Positions 17,876-25,347 of a stretch of 64,000 nt of DNA are shown piece by piece. The DNA lies in contig NZ_BILX01000004.1 in the NCBI RefSeq assembly GCF_004000785.1, positions 1-64,000 on the forward strand, written 5' to 3'. This DNA is from Paenibacillus ehimensis NBRC 15659. Its GTDB lineage: Bacteria; Bacillota; Bacilli; Paenibacillales; NBRC-103111. Below the pieces are notes generated by a model. It made no database searches, was not told the DNA's origin, and saw only the letters and a list, made by a program, of their open reading frames with translations. Position numbers and translations under genes: made by a program. Positions within the stretch are counted from its first letter, which is position 1. The number at the start of each line of letters is the position of its first letter.

Positions 17876-18459
17876 GCGGGAATAAAACCAAGCTTTACAG
17901 CGTCCGAGTATCTGAGATAAGCCCTGCCGCTTGTAATCTTTAGCTCTACATCGCTATCGGTGTCACTTTTCAGATAAATAGTGGCAGAAGAATCTTCTAC
18001 TGTGATGGCTTTTAAAGGGAATGTCAGAGTAGCGTTACCGTTAGTGATAGTTCCTTTTTCTCCATAAGTAGCTTTTACTCCATATTTTTCAGTAAGTTCT
18101 TTGATTTCTATCCATTCGTCAGCTTTTGGCGCAGTAGTATTCATATTTTCACCATCCTTTGGTTCTGATACAGCAGGTTGGGGTTCAGTTGTTTTTGTCG
18201 GCTCGCCGGTCAGACTGATTTCCCGGGTTGCTTCGTCATACTTAAGCTCGTAACCAAGCAGCCCAGCGACCTCACGGACCGGAAGATAGGACGTGCCATC
18301 CACGACAAGCGGGGTAGTTTGGAGTTGCCGTTCTTGGCCGTTCACCTTGAAGACGAATTTTGCGAAGGTAGCTTGGACAGTCTCGTTTGTTGCGGCCAGC
18401 GCCGTAGCAGCCGATCCGAGCAGCATGCCTAATGTAAGACCGATCACGAGTTTTTTCAT
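17869..18459 (-). CDS. secreted protein with copper amine oxidase N-terminal-like (stalk) domain; lysogenic moron
   Basis: 196 residues. MKKLVIGLTLGMLLGSAATALAA is a clear signal peptide. Residues about 38-80 (VNGQERQLQTTPLVVDG, YLPVREVAGLLGYELKYD) match the Cu-amine-oxidase N-terminal domain common in secreted Paenibacillus proteins. A Pro/Glu/Thr linker leads to a C-terminal beta domain. It is the only reverse gene in the late region, with its own ribosome site (AAAGGAGG) and a TATAAT box, so it is probably expressed from the prophage and alters the host surface. Metal binding is not implied. Confidence 0.85.
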   Translation of the reverse strand: MKKLVIGLTLGMLLGSAATALAATNETVQATFAKFVFKVNGQERQLQTTPLVVDGTSYLPVREVAGLLGYELKYDEATREISLTGEPTKTTEPQPAVSEPKDGENMNTTAPKADEWIEIKELTEKYGVKATYGEKGTITNGNATLTFPLKAITVEDSSATIYLKSDTDSDVELKITSGRAYLRYSDAVKLGFIPAQ

Positions 18460-18527
18460 GCTCTATCAATCCTCCTTTATTGGAATTATACACCAATCTA
18501 CGGAGGTAGGGATAGATTAGTTTCGAA

Positions 18528-18558
18528 GTCCCGTTCTCTGCGGGACTAATTTTATTTT
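18528..18558 (+). terminator. intrinsic terminator
   Basis: GTCCCG (18528-18533), seven-base loop, CGGGAC (18541-18546), then TAATTTTATTTT. It stands between the moron promoter region and the SGNH hydrolase gene on the plus strand, so it would limit read-through of the tail operon. Confidence 0.7.
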
Positions 18559-18579
18559 GTGAAGGAGGATTTTTTTTCG

Positions 18580-19776
18580 ATGGCTCGATACGGAACAGGA
18601 AACCCGGGATATGTTGGCGCGAGTAGCGGACCGTCCATGTCACGCCCTCGTGGAAACCGCTTTGCGCTTCTTGGCGACTCAATCACGGCGCAGCATGGTG
18701 ATGCGATCAGACGCAATGCAAAGGGATACTTCCATTGGGCTGCGGCGTACCTGAACCAACAAATTCGATACGCCGTACATTTTGCGACCGGAGGGTATAC
18801 GACCGAACAGATCAACACGGTACATCTTCCGGCGCTGCTGGCCGTCAAAGATAAATGGGACTATTGTGCGGTGTTGGCCGGTACGAACGATGTCGGCAAC
18901 GCCGTCCCGGTTCCGACGATTATCCGCAACCTTTCGAAGACTTACAAAACGATCATAGCGGCCGGACGGGTGCCGGTTGCGTGTACGTTGCCACCTCGGA
19001 ACGGAGCCAGCGCATTCCAGCAAGGGAACATCATGAACACGAACACAGGCATAAAAATGCTTGCTGCAAAGCTCGGTATTCCGCTTGTTGATTTCCATGC
19101 GGCGCTGGTGAACCCCACGACGGCGGACTATACTGCCGGGTACAACGCGGACCAAATTCACCCAAATTCGTTAGGGGCGCGAGTCATGGGGAAAATGTTT
19201 GCGGATACCATGACAGGCATCGGCGCTACGGCTCCGTGGAGGGCTCCTCTTTCTGTAGCCGCGAACGATCCAGCAAACTTCCTGTCGAATCCTTTATTCA
19301 CGCTGGATTCAAATTCAGACGGCGTGCCGGATCGTTGGACGGTTCATGCAGCTTCTGGCGCTACATTTTCCCTGGAAGACCCGGCAGGAGGCGAGCCGGT
19401 CGCCGGAAAATGGTTCAAATGCACCCGGGCGACGGACTCGGGCGCGACGACAACCTATCGTGTGGCTACGTTGGCAGGCGTCCAGCCGGGCGACAGGGTT
19501 GCGGCTTCCTTCAAGTTCAAGGCCACATTGGAAGGTTCTCCAGCCGGGAAGTTTGGGCTGATGATTTTCAAAGATAAGGATGTCAACACGCCGCTGCTCG
19601 GCCTCCTCCATGATTGGGACCGCGATACGCAGCTTTGTACCATATACGGCGAATTCTTGACCCCTGTTGGTGTAACCGGCTTGCAAGTGGACTGCAACTT
19701 TTCAGGCGCGGGAACCGTTTGGCTCGGCCAAATGACGTTCCGCAACCTGACGGCTGCTGGATTGAACGATTTATGA
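18580..19776 (+). CDS. SGNH/GDSL hydrolase-type tail fibre protein
   Basis: 398 residues from ATG 18580 (GAAGGAGGA upstream). LLGDSITAQHGD holds the nucleophile Ser near 34, AGTNDVGN the block III Asn, and DQIHPNSLGARVMG the catalytic Asp/His near 190-193. The C-terminal ~170 residues form a beta-sandwich of carbohydrate-binding type (DSNSDGVPDRWTVH, TTYRVATLAGVQPGDR). Probably a virion esterase that deacetylates surface polysaccharide during adsorption. No signal peptide. Confidence 0.88.
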   Translation: MARYGTGNPGYVGASSGPSMSRPRGNRFALLGDSITAQHGDAIRRNAKGYFHWAAAYLNQQIRYAVHFATGGYTTEQINTVHLPALLAVKDKWDYCAVLAGTNDVGNAVPVPTIIRNLSKTYKTIIAAGRVPVACTLPPRNGASAFQQGNIMNTNTGIKMLAAKLGIPLVDFHAALVNPTTADYTAGYNADQIHPNSLGARVMGKMFADTMTGIGATAPWRAPLSVAANDPANFLSNPLFTLDSNSDGVPDRWTVHAASGATFSLEDPAGGEPVAGKWFKCTRATDSGATTTYRVATLAGVQPGDRVAASFKFKATLEGSPAGKFGLMIFKDKDVNTPLLGLLHDWDRDTQLCTIYGEFLTPVGVTGLQVDCNFSGAGTVWLGQMTFRNLTAAGLNDL

Positions 19777-19777
19777 T

Positions 19778-19807
19778 GCTCCGAGAAATCGGGGCTATTT
19801 GCATTTT
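19778..19807 (+). terminator. possible intrinsic terminator after SGNH gene
   Basis: GCTCCGA (19778-19784), GAAA loop, TCGGGGC (19789-19795) with one G-T pair, followed by TATTTGCATTTT. The T-run is interrupted, so termination may be partial and the lysis genes may still be read through. Confidence 0.5.
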
Positions 19808-19850
19808 CCCAAGCGTTTGGGAATTTGGCGGATAGGGAGGAGTGCGGTAT

Positions 19851-20252
19851 ATGGACAAACCAATGTTTTTCAAGACAGGCTTCGGTGTCGCCGGGGCCTT
19901 CATCTCTTGGGTCGTCGGCGGGCTTGGACTCGCCTTCACGATTCTTTTGGGCCTTATGCTTGTTGACTACATCACCGGACTTATGGCCGGCTACGTCCGG
20001 AAGGAGCTCAGCAGCCGGATAGGCATCACGGGGCTTATCCGGAAGACGTACATCATTATCCTTGTTGGCTGCGTGTATTTGGTGGAAATATCAGTTTTGA
20101 AGTCAGACGGAGTGATCGGGGACGGCGTCGTTATTGCGTATAGCGTTATTGAGTTTCTAAGCATAGTGGAAAACGGCGGAAAGCTCGGCGTACCGCTTGG
20201 ACCGCTGAAAAATGTCATTGCCGCGATCAAAGGAAGAACAGAAGGAAAATGA
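19851..20252 (+). CDS. holin (toxin secretion/phage lysis holin family)
   Basis: 133 residues from ATG 19851 (GGGAGG ten bases upstream). Three hydrophobic segments: about 12-40 (AFISWVVGGLGLAFTILLGL), 66-85 (IIILVGCVYLVEISV) and 93-108. YITGLMAGYVRKELSSRIG matches the phage holin 4/Cph1 family. It would form membrane holes that time lysis and release the amidase. Confidence 0.88.
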   Translation: MDKPMFFKTGFGVAGAFISWVVGGLGLAFTILLGLMLVDYITGLMAGYVRKELSSRIGITGLIRKTYIIILVGCVYLVEISVLKSDGVIGDGVVIAYSVIEFLSIVENGGKLGVPLGPLKNVIAAIKGRTEGK

Positions 20253-20271
20253 AAAGGAGAGTGTATAGTCT

Positions 20272-20796
20272 ATGGATTTTCAACCGTATATTTCTGACAT
20301 AGCCCAAGCCTTTGTCGGGCTTCTTTCTGCTGTAGCAATCACAGCGTTCTTTTGGTTGAAGAAGCATTTCATAAATTGGATTGATTCCAAAACAACCGGC
20401 CAGCAGCGGGAGACGCTTCACAAGGTAGCAGAGGAAGCATTTGCCTTCGTGGAAACCACTATGACGGGGCAGAAGGGGGCGGAAAAGCTGAACGTAGCCA
20501 TTCAATACGCAAGCACGCACTTGGGCGAAATGGGTATCAAAATGGACCCGGCTGCAATCCGCGCCGCGATTGAAAAGGCTGTGCTGTTACACAAGGCGGC
20601 GACGGGGCAGGGGGCAAAGACGGAGGCTCCAACAGATCAGCAACAGTCTGCGCCGCTGCCGGATCATGTACAACAATTGCTGGCGGCTGTGAGCGCCTTT
20701 GCAATGGCGGAAGGGCAGGGGAATAGTGTGCCGCCGACAGAGGCAGCGACCCCGCAGGCGACGAATCCAGCATCGGAAACTATGATGATACCATAG
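20272..20796 (+). CDS. second holin (LLH family)
   Basis: 174 residues with one N-terminal membrane segment (about 10-30), then a charged helical part (KKHFINWIDSKTTGQQRETLHKVAEE, MGIKMDPAAIRAAIEKAV) typical of LLH-family phage holins, and a long Pro/Gln/Ala-rich C-terminal tail that is unusual in length. May act as co-holin or antiholin to the neighbour at 19851. Confidence 0.85.
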   Translation: MDFQPYISDIAQAFVGLLSAVAITAFFWLKKHFINWIDSKTTGQQRETLHKVAEEAFAFVETTMTGQKGAEKLNVAIQYASTHLGEMGIKMDPAAIRAAIEKAVLLHKAATGQGAKTEAPTDQQQSAPLPDHVQQLLAAVSAFAMAEGQGNSVPPTEAATPQATNPASETMMIP

Positions 20797-20810
20797 GGGG
20801 TAACAGGCAC

Positions 20811-21587
20811 ATGAAAGAGACGAGAGAAATCATCTGGAAGGGAAATGAGCATACAAACTCAAACGATCGGGGCGGCATCGTCCCGGTTGCTATCGTGAAC
20901 CACATATCCGCCGGTACGATGAGCAGCATGGATAACTGGTTTCGCTCACCCGGAAACCAAGTTAGCTCCGCACATTTTGGAGTGGCGAAGGACGGGCGCA
21001 TTCACCAGTATGTGAAGATTGAGCGAATGGCATGGGCAAACGGCCTCAAGACAGACCGAATTCCCTTTGCCACGGCACCGATTGTGAAAGACATTGGCAT
21101 CAACCCGAACCTGTATACGGTATCGATTGAGCATGAAGGCACGGACGGCGAGCTGACGGAGGAGCAGTTCCAAGCTTCCGTTTGGCTGCATCGGTACATT
21201 CGCCAGTACGTCCGGGAGACGTGGGGGAAAGAGATTCCTTTCGATGAATATCACGTGATCGGCCATTTTCAGATTGACCCGGTACGGAAACCGAATTGCC
21301 CCGGTCCAAAGTTCCCATGGAGCCGGTTATACAAAGCATTGAAAAATGAGGAGGATGAAGACGATATGGCAATCAAAGCGGAGGATTGGTTTTGGAAACA
21401 AGCATACAACATTCTTGGTAAAGCATATAACGAAGGGAAAATCGACTGGCAATGGTGCCAGAAGGTTCTGGACAGAACGTTGACGGCCGGAGAGTATACT
21501 CATCTGTTGGCTGTGATCAATGCGCGGGCACAAGGCATTGATGTGGATGCAGATAACCCAGCTTCCGTTGCTCCCGACCGGAGGTGA
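20811..21587 (+). CDS. N-acetylmuramoyl-L-alanine amidase (endolysin)
   Basis: 258 residues. Amidase_2 fold: zinc ligands in VNHISAG (H31), YHVIGHFQIDPVRKPNCPGP (about 147-165), with SAHFGVAKDG and SIEHEGTDGE in between. No signal peptide, so release needs the holins. The C-terminal ~65 residues (MAIKAEDWFWKQAYNILGKA on) are a separate helical region that may bind the wall. Followed by a strong terminator. Confidence 0.93.
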   Translation: MKETREIIWKGNEHTNSNDRGGIVPVAIVNHISAGTMSSMDNWFRSPGNQVSSAHFGVAKDGRIHQYVKIERMAWANGLKTDRIPFATAPIVKDIGINPNLYTVSIEHEGTDGELTEEQFQASVWLHRYIRQYVRETWGKEIPFDEYHVIGHFQIDPVRKPNCPGPKFPWSRLYKALKNEEDEDDMAIKAEDWFWKQAYNILGKAYNEGKIDWQWCQKVLDRTLTAGEYTHLLAVINARAQGIDVDADNPASVAPDRR

Positions 21588-21605
21588 TTACTTATGGATC
21601 GCCCG

Positions 21606-21639
21606 TCCCCGTTGGCTTAGGCTGGCGGGGCTATTTTTT
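21606..21639 (+). terminator. intrinsic terminator of the lysis cassette
   Basis: CCCCG (21607-21611) pairs with CGGGG (21626-21630), with inner GGC...GGC region as loop, followed by CTATTTTTTG. It ends the late transcript 18 bases after the amidase stop. Confidence 0.8.
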
Positions 21640-21720
21640 GCTAATTTGGAGAAAATAATGGAAATAGTACAAGCAATGTATTATGATTAATCCATATAAA
21701 TAATATGGGTGGTATGTTGC

Positions 21721-22134
21721 ATGTGGTTAGTTCGAATTCTGATTGTTTTCTTTAGTGCCTCCATAATAGTTACTCCTCCTCCAAAATCAAAAGAGGATTA
21801 TTATAGAGCACTTGCGGTTTTCACACTTGCCATGACTTATGATTTTTATAAGGAGTACGTAGAGGCAAAAGAAAAAGGCAAGAGAAGATATTCATTGATT
21901 ATCGGCGCGTGTATTTTTTATAGCATATTTTTTGTATTTATTGGTGTTGGTGGATTATTTGGTGCAGTTTCATTGAGTGACAATTTTGGTGAAGTTATTA
22001 TCTTTCCTGATTTTTTAAATTGGACGATATCCAGATTTAATATTTCATGCCTTTTATTTATCTACCCAGCTCTAATAGCGATTCAGAATATGTTACCAGT
22101 AGATGGTAAAGAGCAAAAGGAGGTATCAACTTAA
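21721..22134 (+). CDS. AT-rich membrane protein, function unknown
   Basis: 137 residues from ATG 21721 (GGGTGG eight bases upstream; GTG 21709 is an alternative). Predicted membrane segments near 5-22, 65-95 and 110-130, with a charged loop EYVEAKEKGKRRY. Base composition is far more AT-rich than the phage genes around it, and it follows a terminator, so it is likely a separately acquired accessory gene. Its stop overlaps the next start (TAATG), so the two act as a pair. Exclusion of other phages is a reasonable guess only. Confidence 0.75.
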   Translation: MWLVRILIVFFSASIIVTPPPKSKEDYYRALAVFTLAMTYDFYKEYVEAKEKGKRRYSLIIGACIFYSIFFVFIGVGGLFGAVSLSDNFGEVIIFPDFLNWTISRFNISCLLFIYPALIAIQNMLPVDGKEQKEVST

Positions 22135-22577
22135 TGAAGATGTTCTTATTGTGTTTATTAGTTACATTTTCATCAATGATACTAGTTGCAAATATCGGAC
22201 TACTCATTAGACTTATTTATGAGGGCATCTATTCCAAATATTTGATTGCCAAAGTTATAATTATTTTTAACCGATTAATATTCATGTTACCAATATTACC
22301 TTTTATTTTTCTATATTTTTTCATGTCCAATAAGTTAAATAACTTGGATGATGAGAAAGAAGTTAAAATTACAATTTTAACTAGACTTATTTTGATTTTT
22401 AAAATCCCATCTTTATGCCTAAAAGTTGTTGAAACTTTCCCAGCAAAATACGAAGAGTTGATAAGGGATATGAAGCAAATCGATTATATTGCAAAAAAAA
22501 TCCTGAACGAGCTTATGGCCGACTATAGACTTGTTGCAAAGGAAACCTATAGATCAGTGCGTATTAGAAATGCATAG
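22134..22577 (+). CDS. AT-rich membrane protein, partner of the preceding gene
   Basis: 147 residues. Hydrophobic segments near 3-25 and 40-64 with an aromatic-rich stretch (FIFLYFFMSN), then a cytoplasmic helical part (VKITILTRLILIFKIPS, YEELIRDMKQIDYIAKKILNEL). Very AT-rich like its neighbour and coupled to it. No family recognised. Ends before a terminator at 22625-22653. Confidence 0.75.
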   Translation: MKMFLLCLLVTFSSMILVANIGLLIRLIYEGIYSKYLIAKVIIIFNRLIFMLPILPFIFLYFFMSNKLNNLDDEKEVKITILTRLILIFKIPSLCLKVVETFPAKYEELIRDMKQIDYIAKKILNELMADYRLVAKETYRSVRIRNA

Positions 22578-22624
22578 TAACCTTCAGGACGCTCCCGGTT
22601 TATGCCCGGACGAATGAACACTTT

Positions 22625-22653
22625 CCCACTGGCTGCGGCTGGTGGGATTTTTT
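22625..22653 (+). terminator. intrinsic terminator of the membrane gene pair
   Basis: CCCACTGGC (22625-22633), TGCG loop, GCTGGTGGG (22638-22646) with two G-T pairs, then ATTTTTTG. Separates the two membrane genes from the lysogeny region. Confidence 0.8.
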
Positions 22654-22753
22654 GCATTTCGAAACTTTTTCGCAAATGGAAGCGTACAACAAAATATGCT
22701 AGGATAATATTCCCACAAAAGGAGGCTTGCTTCATGAAAAGAAAAATTGTGTC

Positions 22754-22783
22754 TTGAATTGCGAACGCCCGTTCGTATATAAT
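22754..22783 (+). promoter_or_regulatory. SOS-type promoter with perfect LexA box
   Basis: CGAAC-GCCC-GTTCG (22762-22775) is a perfect Gram-positive LexA operator. It lies exactly between a -35 TTGAAT (22754-22759) and -10 TATAAT (22778-22783) with an 18-base spacer. LexA would block the promoter until DNA damage. A 6-codon frame (22734-22757) with a strong AAAGGAGG site overlaps the -35. Transcription runs right, toward the 3' end of the reverse-strand repressor, and meets a terminator at 22820-22859. Confidence 0.8.
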
Positions 22784-22792
22784 GGGAACATA

Positions 22793-22852
22793 ATGGAAAA
22801 CGTCCGATTGAGCCGACATAAAAAAACAACCAGACCAAAGCGGACAGGTTGA
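22793..22852 (+). CDS. putative SOS-induced 19-aa basic peptide (or non-coding short RNA)
   Basis: An ATG three bases after the expected start point of the LexA-box promoter opens a 19-codon frame, begins MENVRLSRH and is strongly basic. There is no ribosome site, so translation would have to be leaderless. The transcript would be only about 70 bases, ending at the hairpin that overlaps the frame. It could equally be a small RNA. Phages with non-cleavable repressors often use SOS-made small antirepressors, which is why this is listed. Confidence 0.3.
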   Translation: MENVRLSRHKKTTRPKRTG

Positions 22853-22859
22853 TTTTTTT
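22820..22859. terminator. bidirectional terminator
   Basis: CAACC (22827-22831) and GGTTG (22847-22851) with inner CC/GG pairing form the stem. T-runs flank it on both strands: ATTTTTTT after it on plus, and the complement of the seven A at 22820-22826 on minus. It would end both the SOS transcript and the leftward repressor transcript. Confidence 0.7.
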
Positions 22860-22920
22860 CATGATTTTGTTGTCTATATGGCAACAATTACCCCGCGGGA
22901 GGGAGCGGAAATTCCCCACT

Positions 22921-23139
22921 CTACCGCTTGTCCGTTTCGATCCATTCGTACATATCTTCCGCATGGCACCCGAGAATTCTTGCAGCCATGACCGCATGTT
23001 CGTATGTCATGTCTCGATCTTTGGATATCCATCGGGATACGGTCGAACGTTCGACTTTCATGCGCCGCGCGAATTCAGCAGGCGACATTTGATTTCCCAG
23101 CAATTCGGACAAGCGGCACCTCCCCCGAATTAGGGGCAT
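22921..23139 (-). CDS. XRE-family helix-turn-helix regulator
   Basis: 72 residues from the minus-strand ATG at 23139 (AAAGGA nine bases before). RCRLSELLGNQ followed by SPAEFARRMKVERSTVSRWIS is an XRE-type helix-turn-helix with the recognition helix near residues 28-40; the C-terminal part DMYEWIETDKR is short, with no peptidase domain. Lies downstream of the larger repressor on the same strand. Likely a DNA-binding regulator of the lysogeny switch. Confidence 0.85.
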   Translation of the reverse strand: MPLIRGRCRLSELLGNQMSPAEFARRMKVERSTVSRWISKDRDMTYEHAVMAARILGCHAEDMYEWIETDKR

Positions 23140-23181
23140 CGGTGCAATTCCTTTCACAATATTTTTCAATCAACGGGGCGG

Positions 23182-23382
23182 GTGAGTATCATCGACAGAA
23201 TAGAGTTAGAAAAGTATCTTGATATGTTGCAAGAAAAAGGGATCGATGTGTCAGCAGCAAAGCAATATCTTGAGCTTATTTCTTCTCGCCAAGCAGCTCC
23301 GCAGCCGCCAAAAGAATCTTCATCAAATGTTGTTTCTGCTCCTCGGTCAGTTGATGACCGTTATATGAAAGGTTATGTTTGA
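23182..23382 (+). CDS. uncertain small protein, antiparallel to the repressor 3' end
   Basis: 66 residues from GTG 23182. The first ~32 residues (DRIELEKYLDMLQEKGIDVSA) look like a genuine amphipathic helical protein, but from 23276 on the frame lies over the end of the reverse-strand repressor and is low complexity there. Ribosome site weak. It could be a short coding region or chance. Confidence 0.3.
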   Translation: MSIIDRIELEKYLDMLQEKGIDVSAAKQYLELISSRQAAPQPPKESSSNVVSAPRSVDDRYMKGYV

Positions 23383-23725
23383 CCAAATCCTCTATATGAA
23401 TGTCATGATAAGGCTCCGAATCCGTAATTGGATCGGGGTCTTTTGCGTTTTGCGCAGCAGAATCTCCTTTCACCTTGCCCCCTTCAATGGGGTGCAAAAG
23501 CTCCTCTTGATCCCAATATCCCGCCAGAACCATCATTTCAACGAGGGAAACTTCAAGCGCATGAGCTAATTTTTTCACCGTTTCAGGCTTTGGCGTATCC
23601 CTCAAACCGTTCTCCAGCCGCGACAATTGAGCGATGCTTATTCCGGATGCCTCGGCAAGTTGAACTAAGGTGTAGCCTCGATCCTCTCTTTTTCTCTTCA
23701 AAAAAGAACCAAAATTCTCGTTCAC
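23276..23725 (-). CDS. CI-like prophage repressor (XRE family), no protease domain
   Basis: 149 residues from GTG 23725 (AGGAG eight bases before). HTH: YTLVQLAEASGISIAQLSRLE near residues 18-39, followed by ALEVSLVEMMVLAGYW. The C-terminal ~60 residues are helical, perhaps for dimerisation (TEEQKQHLMKILLAAAELLG). It lacks the Ser/Lys LexA-type autocleavage domain, so induction must work otherwise. Its HTH is very like that of the divergent Cro-like gene, and both should bind the shared TTTACC-N4-GGTAAA operators. Confidence 0.9.
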   Translation of the reverse strand: MNENFGSFLKRKREDRGYTLVQLAEASGISIAQLSRLENGLRDTPKPETVKKLAHALEVSLVEMMVLAGYWDQEELLHPIEGGKVKGDSAAQNAKDPDPITDSEPYHDIHIEDLVKHNLSYNGHQLTEEQKQHLMKILLAAAELLGEKK

Positions 23726-23853
23726 AAGTAAAGCTCCTCTCACTCAAAACTTTATTTTTTCGCTTCTCTTGCACCGACTGAACATTTAGTACCGATGCCG
23801 AGAAACTGAAATTTACTTTTATTAACTGTCCCAAGTAATAAATATACACCAAA

Positions 23854-24012
23854 TTTACCGCGAGGTAAAGGAATTTTAAGATAAACATTTACCAGTTGGG
23901 AAATTTGAACTAATACACGAAAAGACGCCTAAATACAAGGTTTTTTGCTGGTTTACCTTTGGGGAAATTCGGGTTATTATTTTCCCACAAGGTAAATTTA
24001 CCTCAAGGGAAA
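23854..24012. promoter_or_regulatory. lysogeny switch: five 16-base operators between divergent regulators
   Basis: Five inverted repeats with one pattern TTTACC-N4-GGTAAA: O1 23854-23869 (perfect), O2 23888-23903, O3 23952-23967, O4 23981-23996, O5 23997-24012 (the last two abut). O2, O3 and O5 end GGGAAA, O4 starts TTTCCC. Leftward promoter: -35 TTTACC within O1, 17-base spacer, TATATT. Rightward: TTTACC of O3, 16-base spacer, TATTAT (23974-23979). Thus repressor binding covers the -35 element of each promoter. The remainder of the 307-base gap holds no gene. Confidence 0.85.
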
Positions 24013-24032
24013 ATGAAAGGAGGTGTCAGCTA

Positions 24033-24260
24033 ATGGAGTGCAGCACCCCGACGAATTTCGGTTCTTACCTCAAGGATAAGCGAATTGAAAAAGGATTAAA
24101 CATTGTCCAGCTTTCTGAAACATCGGGTATGAGTGCCGCCCAAATTTCTCGAATCGAGAACGGTAAGAGGGGGGTTCCGAAACCGGAAAATATAAAAAGC
24201 CTTGCCTTGGCACTAGAAGTTCCATATGAGGAGCTTATGCGACAAGCTGGCTACTTGTAG
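24033..24260 (+). CDS. Cro-like XRE regulator
   Basis: 75 residues from ATG 24033 (AAAGGAGGTG). HTH INIVQLSETSGMSAAQISRIE-like region (residues about 22-42) followed by ENGKRGVPKPENIKSLALALEVPYEEL. It closely mirrors the N-terminal domain of the reverse-strand repressor (LVQLAEASGISIAQLSRLE), as expected for a CI/Cro pair sharing operators. First gene of the rightward early operon. Confidence 0.88.
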   Translation: MECSTPTNFGSYLKDKRIEKGLNIVQLSETSGMSAAQISRIENGKRGVPKPENIKSLALALEVPYEELMRQAGYL

Positions 24261-24305
24261 TAGCTCATCCCGGTTAATCTAATACCAAATATGAGGAGGT
24301 ATGCC

Positions 24306-24560
24306 ATGGAGACCGGAAAATCCCTGAATATGGACATGTTTAAGATTATTGAATTGAAAAGCCGCATTAGATTTTTATTGGAAAAACGTGAACTGATGAA
24401 GCGGCTATTCCCCGAGATTCAAAAACCAATCGACGACCGTTGTTTGGAGCGTATCAAGCAATTCAAAGCCGATTATGACGCTGTCATCATTGAACGAAAG
24501 AGCCTTGAAGCAGAGCTTGCAGCCCTCGAATATATCCGCGAGGAGGTTCCAAATGAATAA
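24306..24560 (+). CDS. early coiled-coil hypothetical protein
   Basis: 84 residues from ATG 24306 (AGGAGGT five bases upstream). Almost wholly helical and charged (KIIELKSRIRFLLEKRELMKRL, RKSLEAELAALEYIREE), so a coiled coil is likely. Stop overlaps the start of the Rha gene by eight bases. Role unknown. Confidence 0.65.
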   Translation: METGKSLNMDMFKIIELKSRIRFLLEKRELMKRLFPEIQKPIDDRCLERIKQFKADYDAVIIERKSLEAELAALEYIREEVPNE

Positions 24561-25347
24561 ACTTGTGTTCATTGAAAACAACTGTCCAGTTACGGATAGC
24601 CTGACGGTAGCGGAAGTGTTTGGGAAGCAGCACGACGATGTTCTTCGCGATGTAAGAAAGCAAATTGAAAAACTTCATGCGGCTGGCGAAATGGAATTTT
24701 CACTCCGCAACTTTGCGGAGTCAACTTATACAAATGACCGCGGTAGAGCTTACCCCAAAATAAACCTAACCGAAGACGCATTTGCAATCGTCGCTATGTC
24801 GTATGTGACGCCGGAAGCAATGAGAATGAAAGTCCGTTTTCTGGAAGAATTCAAGCGGATGCGTGAAGCTTTGCAAGCTCCTACTGTACCGCAAACCCTG
24901 CCGGAAGCTCTACGAATGGCAGCGGACTTGGCGGAGAAAAACGAATCGCTGCGGCTCCAAAGCGCACAGAAGGACCAGATCATCAGCGAACTTCAACCGA
25001 AGGCCACGTACTATGATTTGATCCTGCAAAACAAATCGGTGCTGGCAATCAGCAAGATAGCCAAAGACTACGGAATGTCGGCCAAGTCTATGAATGCACT
25101 CCTTCATGATCTTGGTGTGCAGTTTAAACAAGGCGATTGCTGGCTGCTGTATCAACGGTTTGCTGACAAGGGATATACGCAAAGCCGGACGCAGGTTATT
25201 GACGACGAACGCAGCAGAATGCATACCTATTGGACACAGAAGGGTCGGCTGTTCATCTACGAACTTTTGAAGTCCCGTCGCGGTATTCTGCCGGTGATCG
25301 AACGCGAGGAGGTCGTTGGCCAAAATGGACGAACAGCGCATTCGTGA
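24553..25347 (+). CDS. phage regulatory protein, Rha N-terminal and ANT C-terminal domains
   Basis: 264 residues from ATG 24553 (AGGAGG upstream). N-terminal Rha domain: PVTDSLTVAEVFGKQHDDVLRDV (about 11-33), FRNFAESTYTNDRGRxYP, and NLTEDAFAIVAMSY. A coiled coil (about 125-150) leads to an ANT (KilA-C type) domain: QLQPKATYYDLILQNKSVL, ISKIAKDYGMSAKSMNALL. Proteins of this type act as antirepressors or early regulators; here it may help the switch to lytic growth, since the repressor is not self-cleaving. Confidence 0.9.
   Translation: MNKLVFIENNCPVTDSLTVAEVFGKQHDDVLRDVRKQIEKLHAAGEMEFSLRNFAESTYTNDRGRAYPKINLTEDAFAIVAMSYVTPEAMRMKVRFLEEFKRMREALQAPTVPQTLPEALRMAADLAEKNESLRLQSAQKDQIISELQPKATYYDLILQNKSVLAISKIAKDYGMSAKSMNALLHDLGVQFKQGDCWLLYQRFADKGYTQSRTQVIDDERSRMHTYWTQKGRLFIYELLKSRRGILPVIEREEVVGQNGRTAHS

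Noticed and set aside
22734-22757. Six-codon ORF with strong ribosome site before the SOS promoter
   Set aside because: Too short to call a gene; noted in the promoter entry because it overlaps the -35 box.
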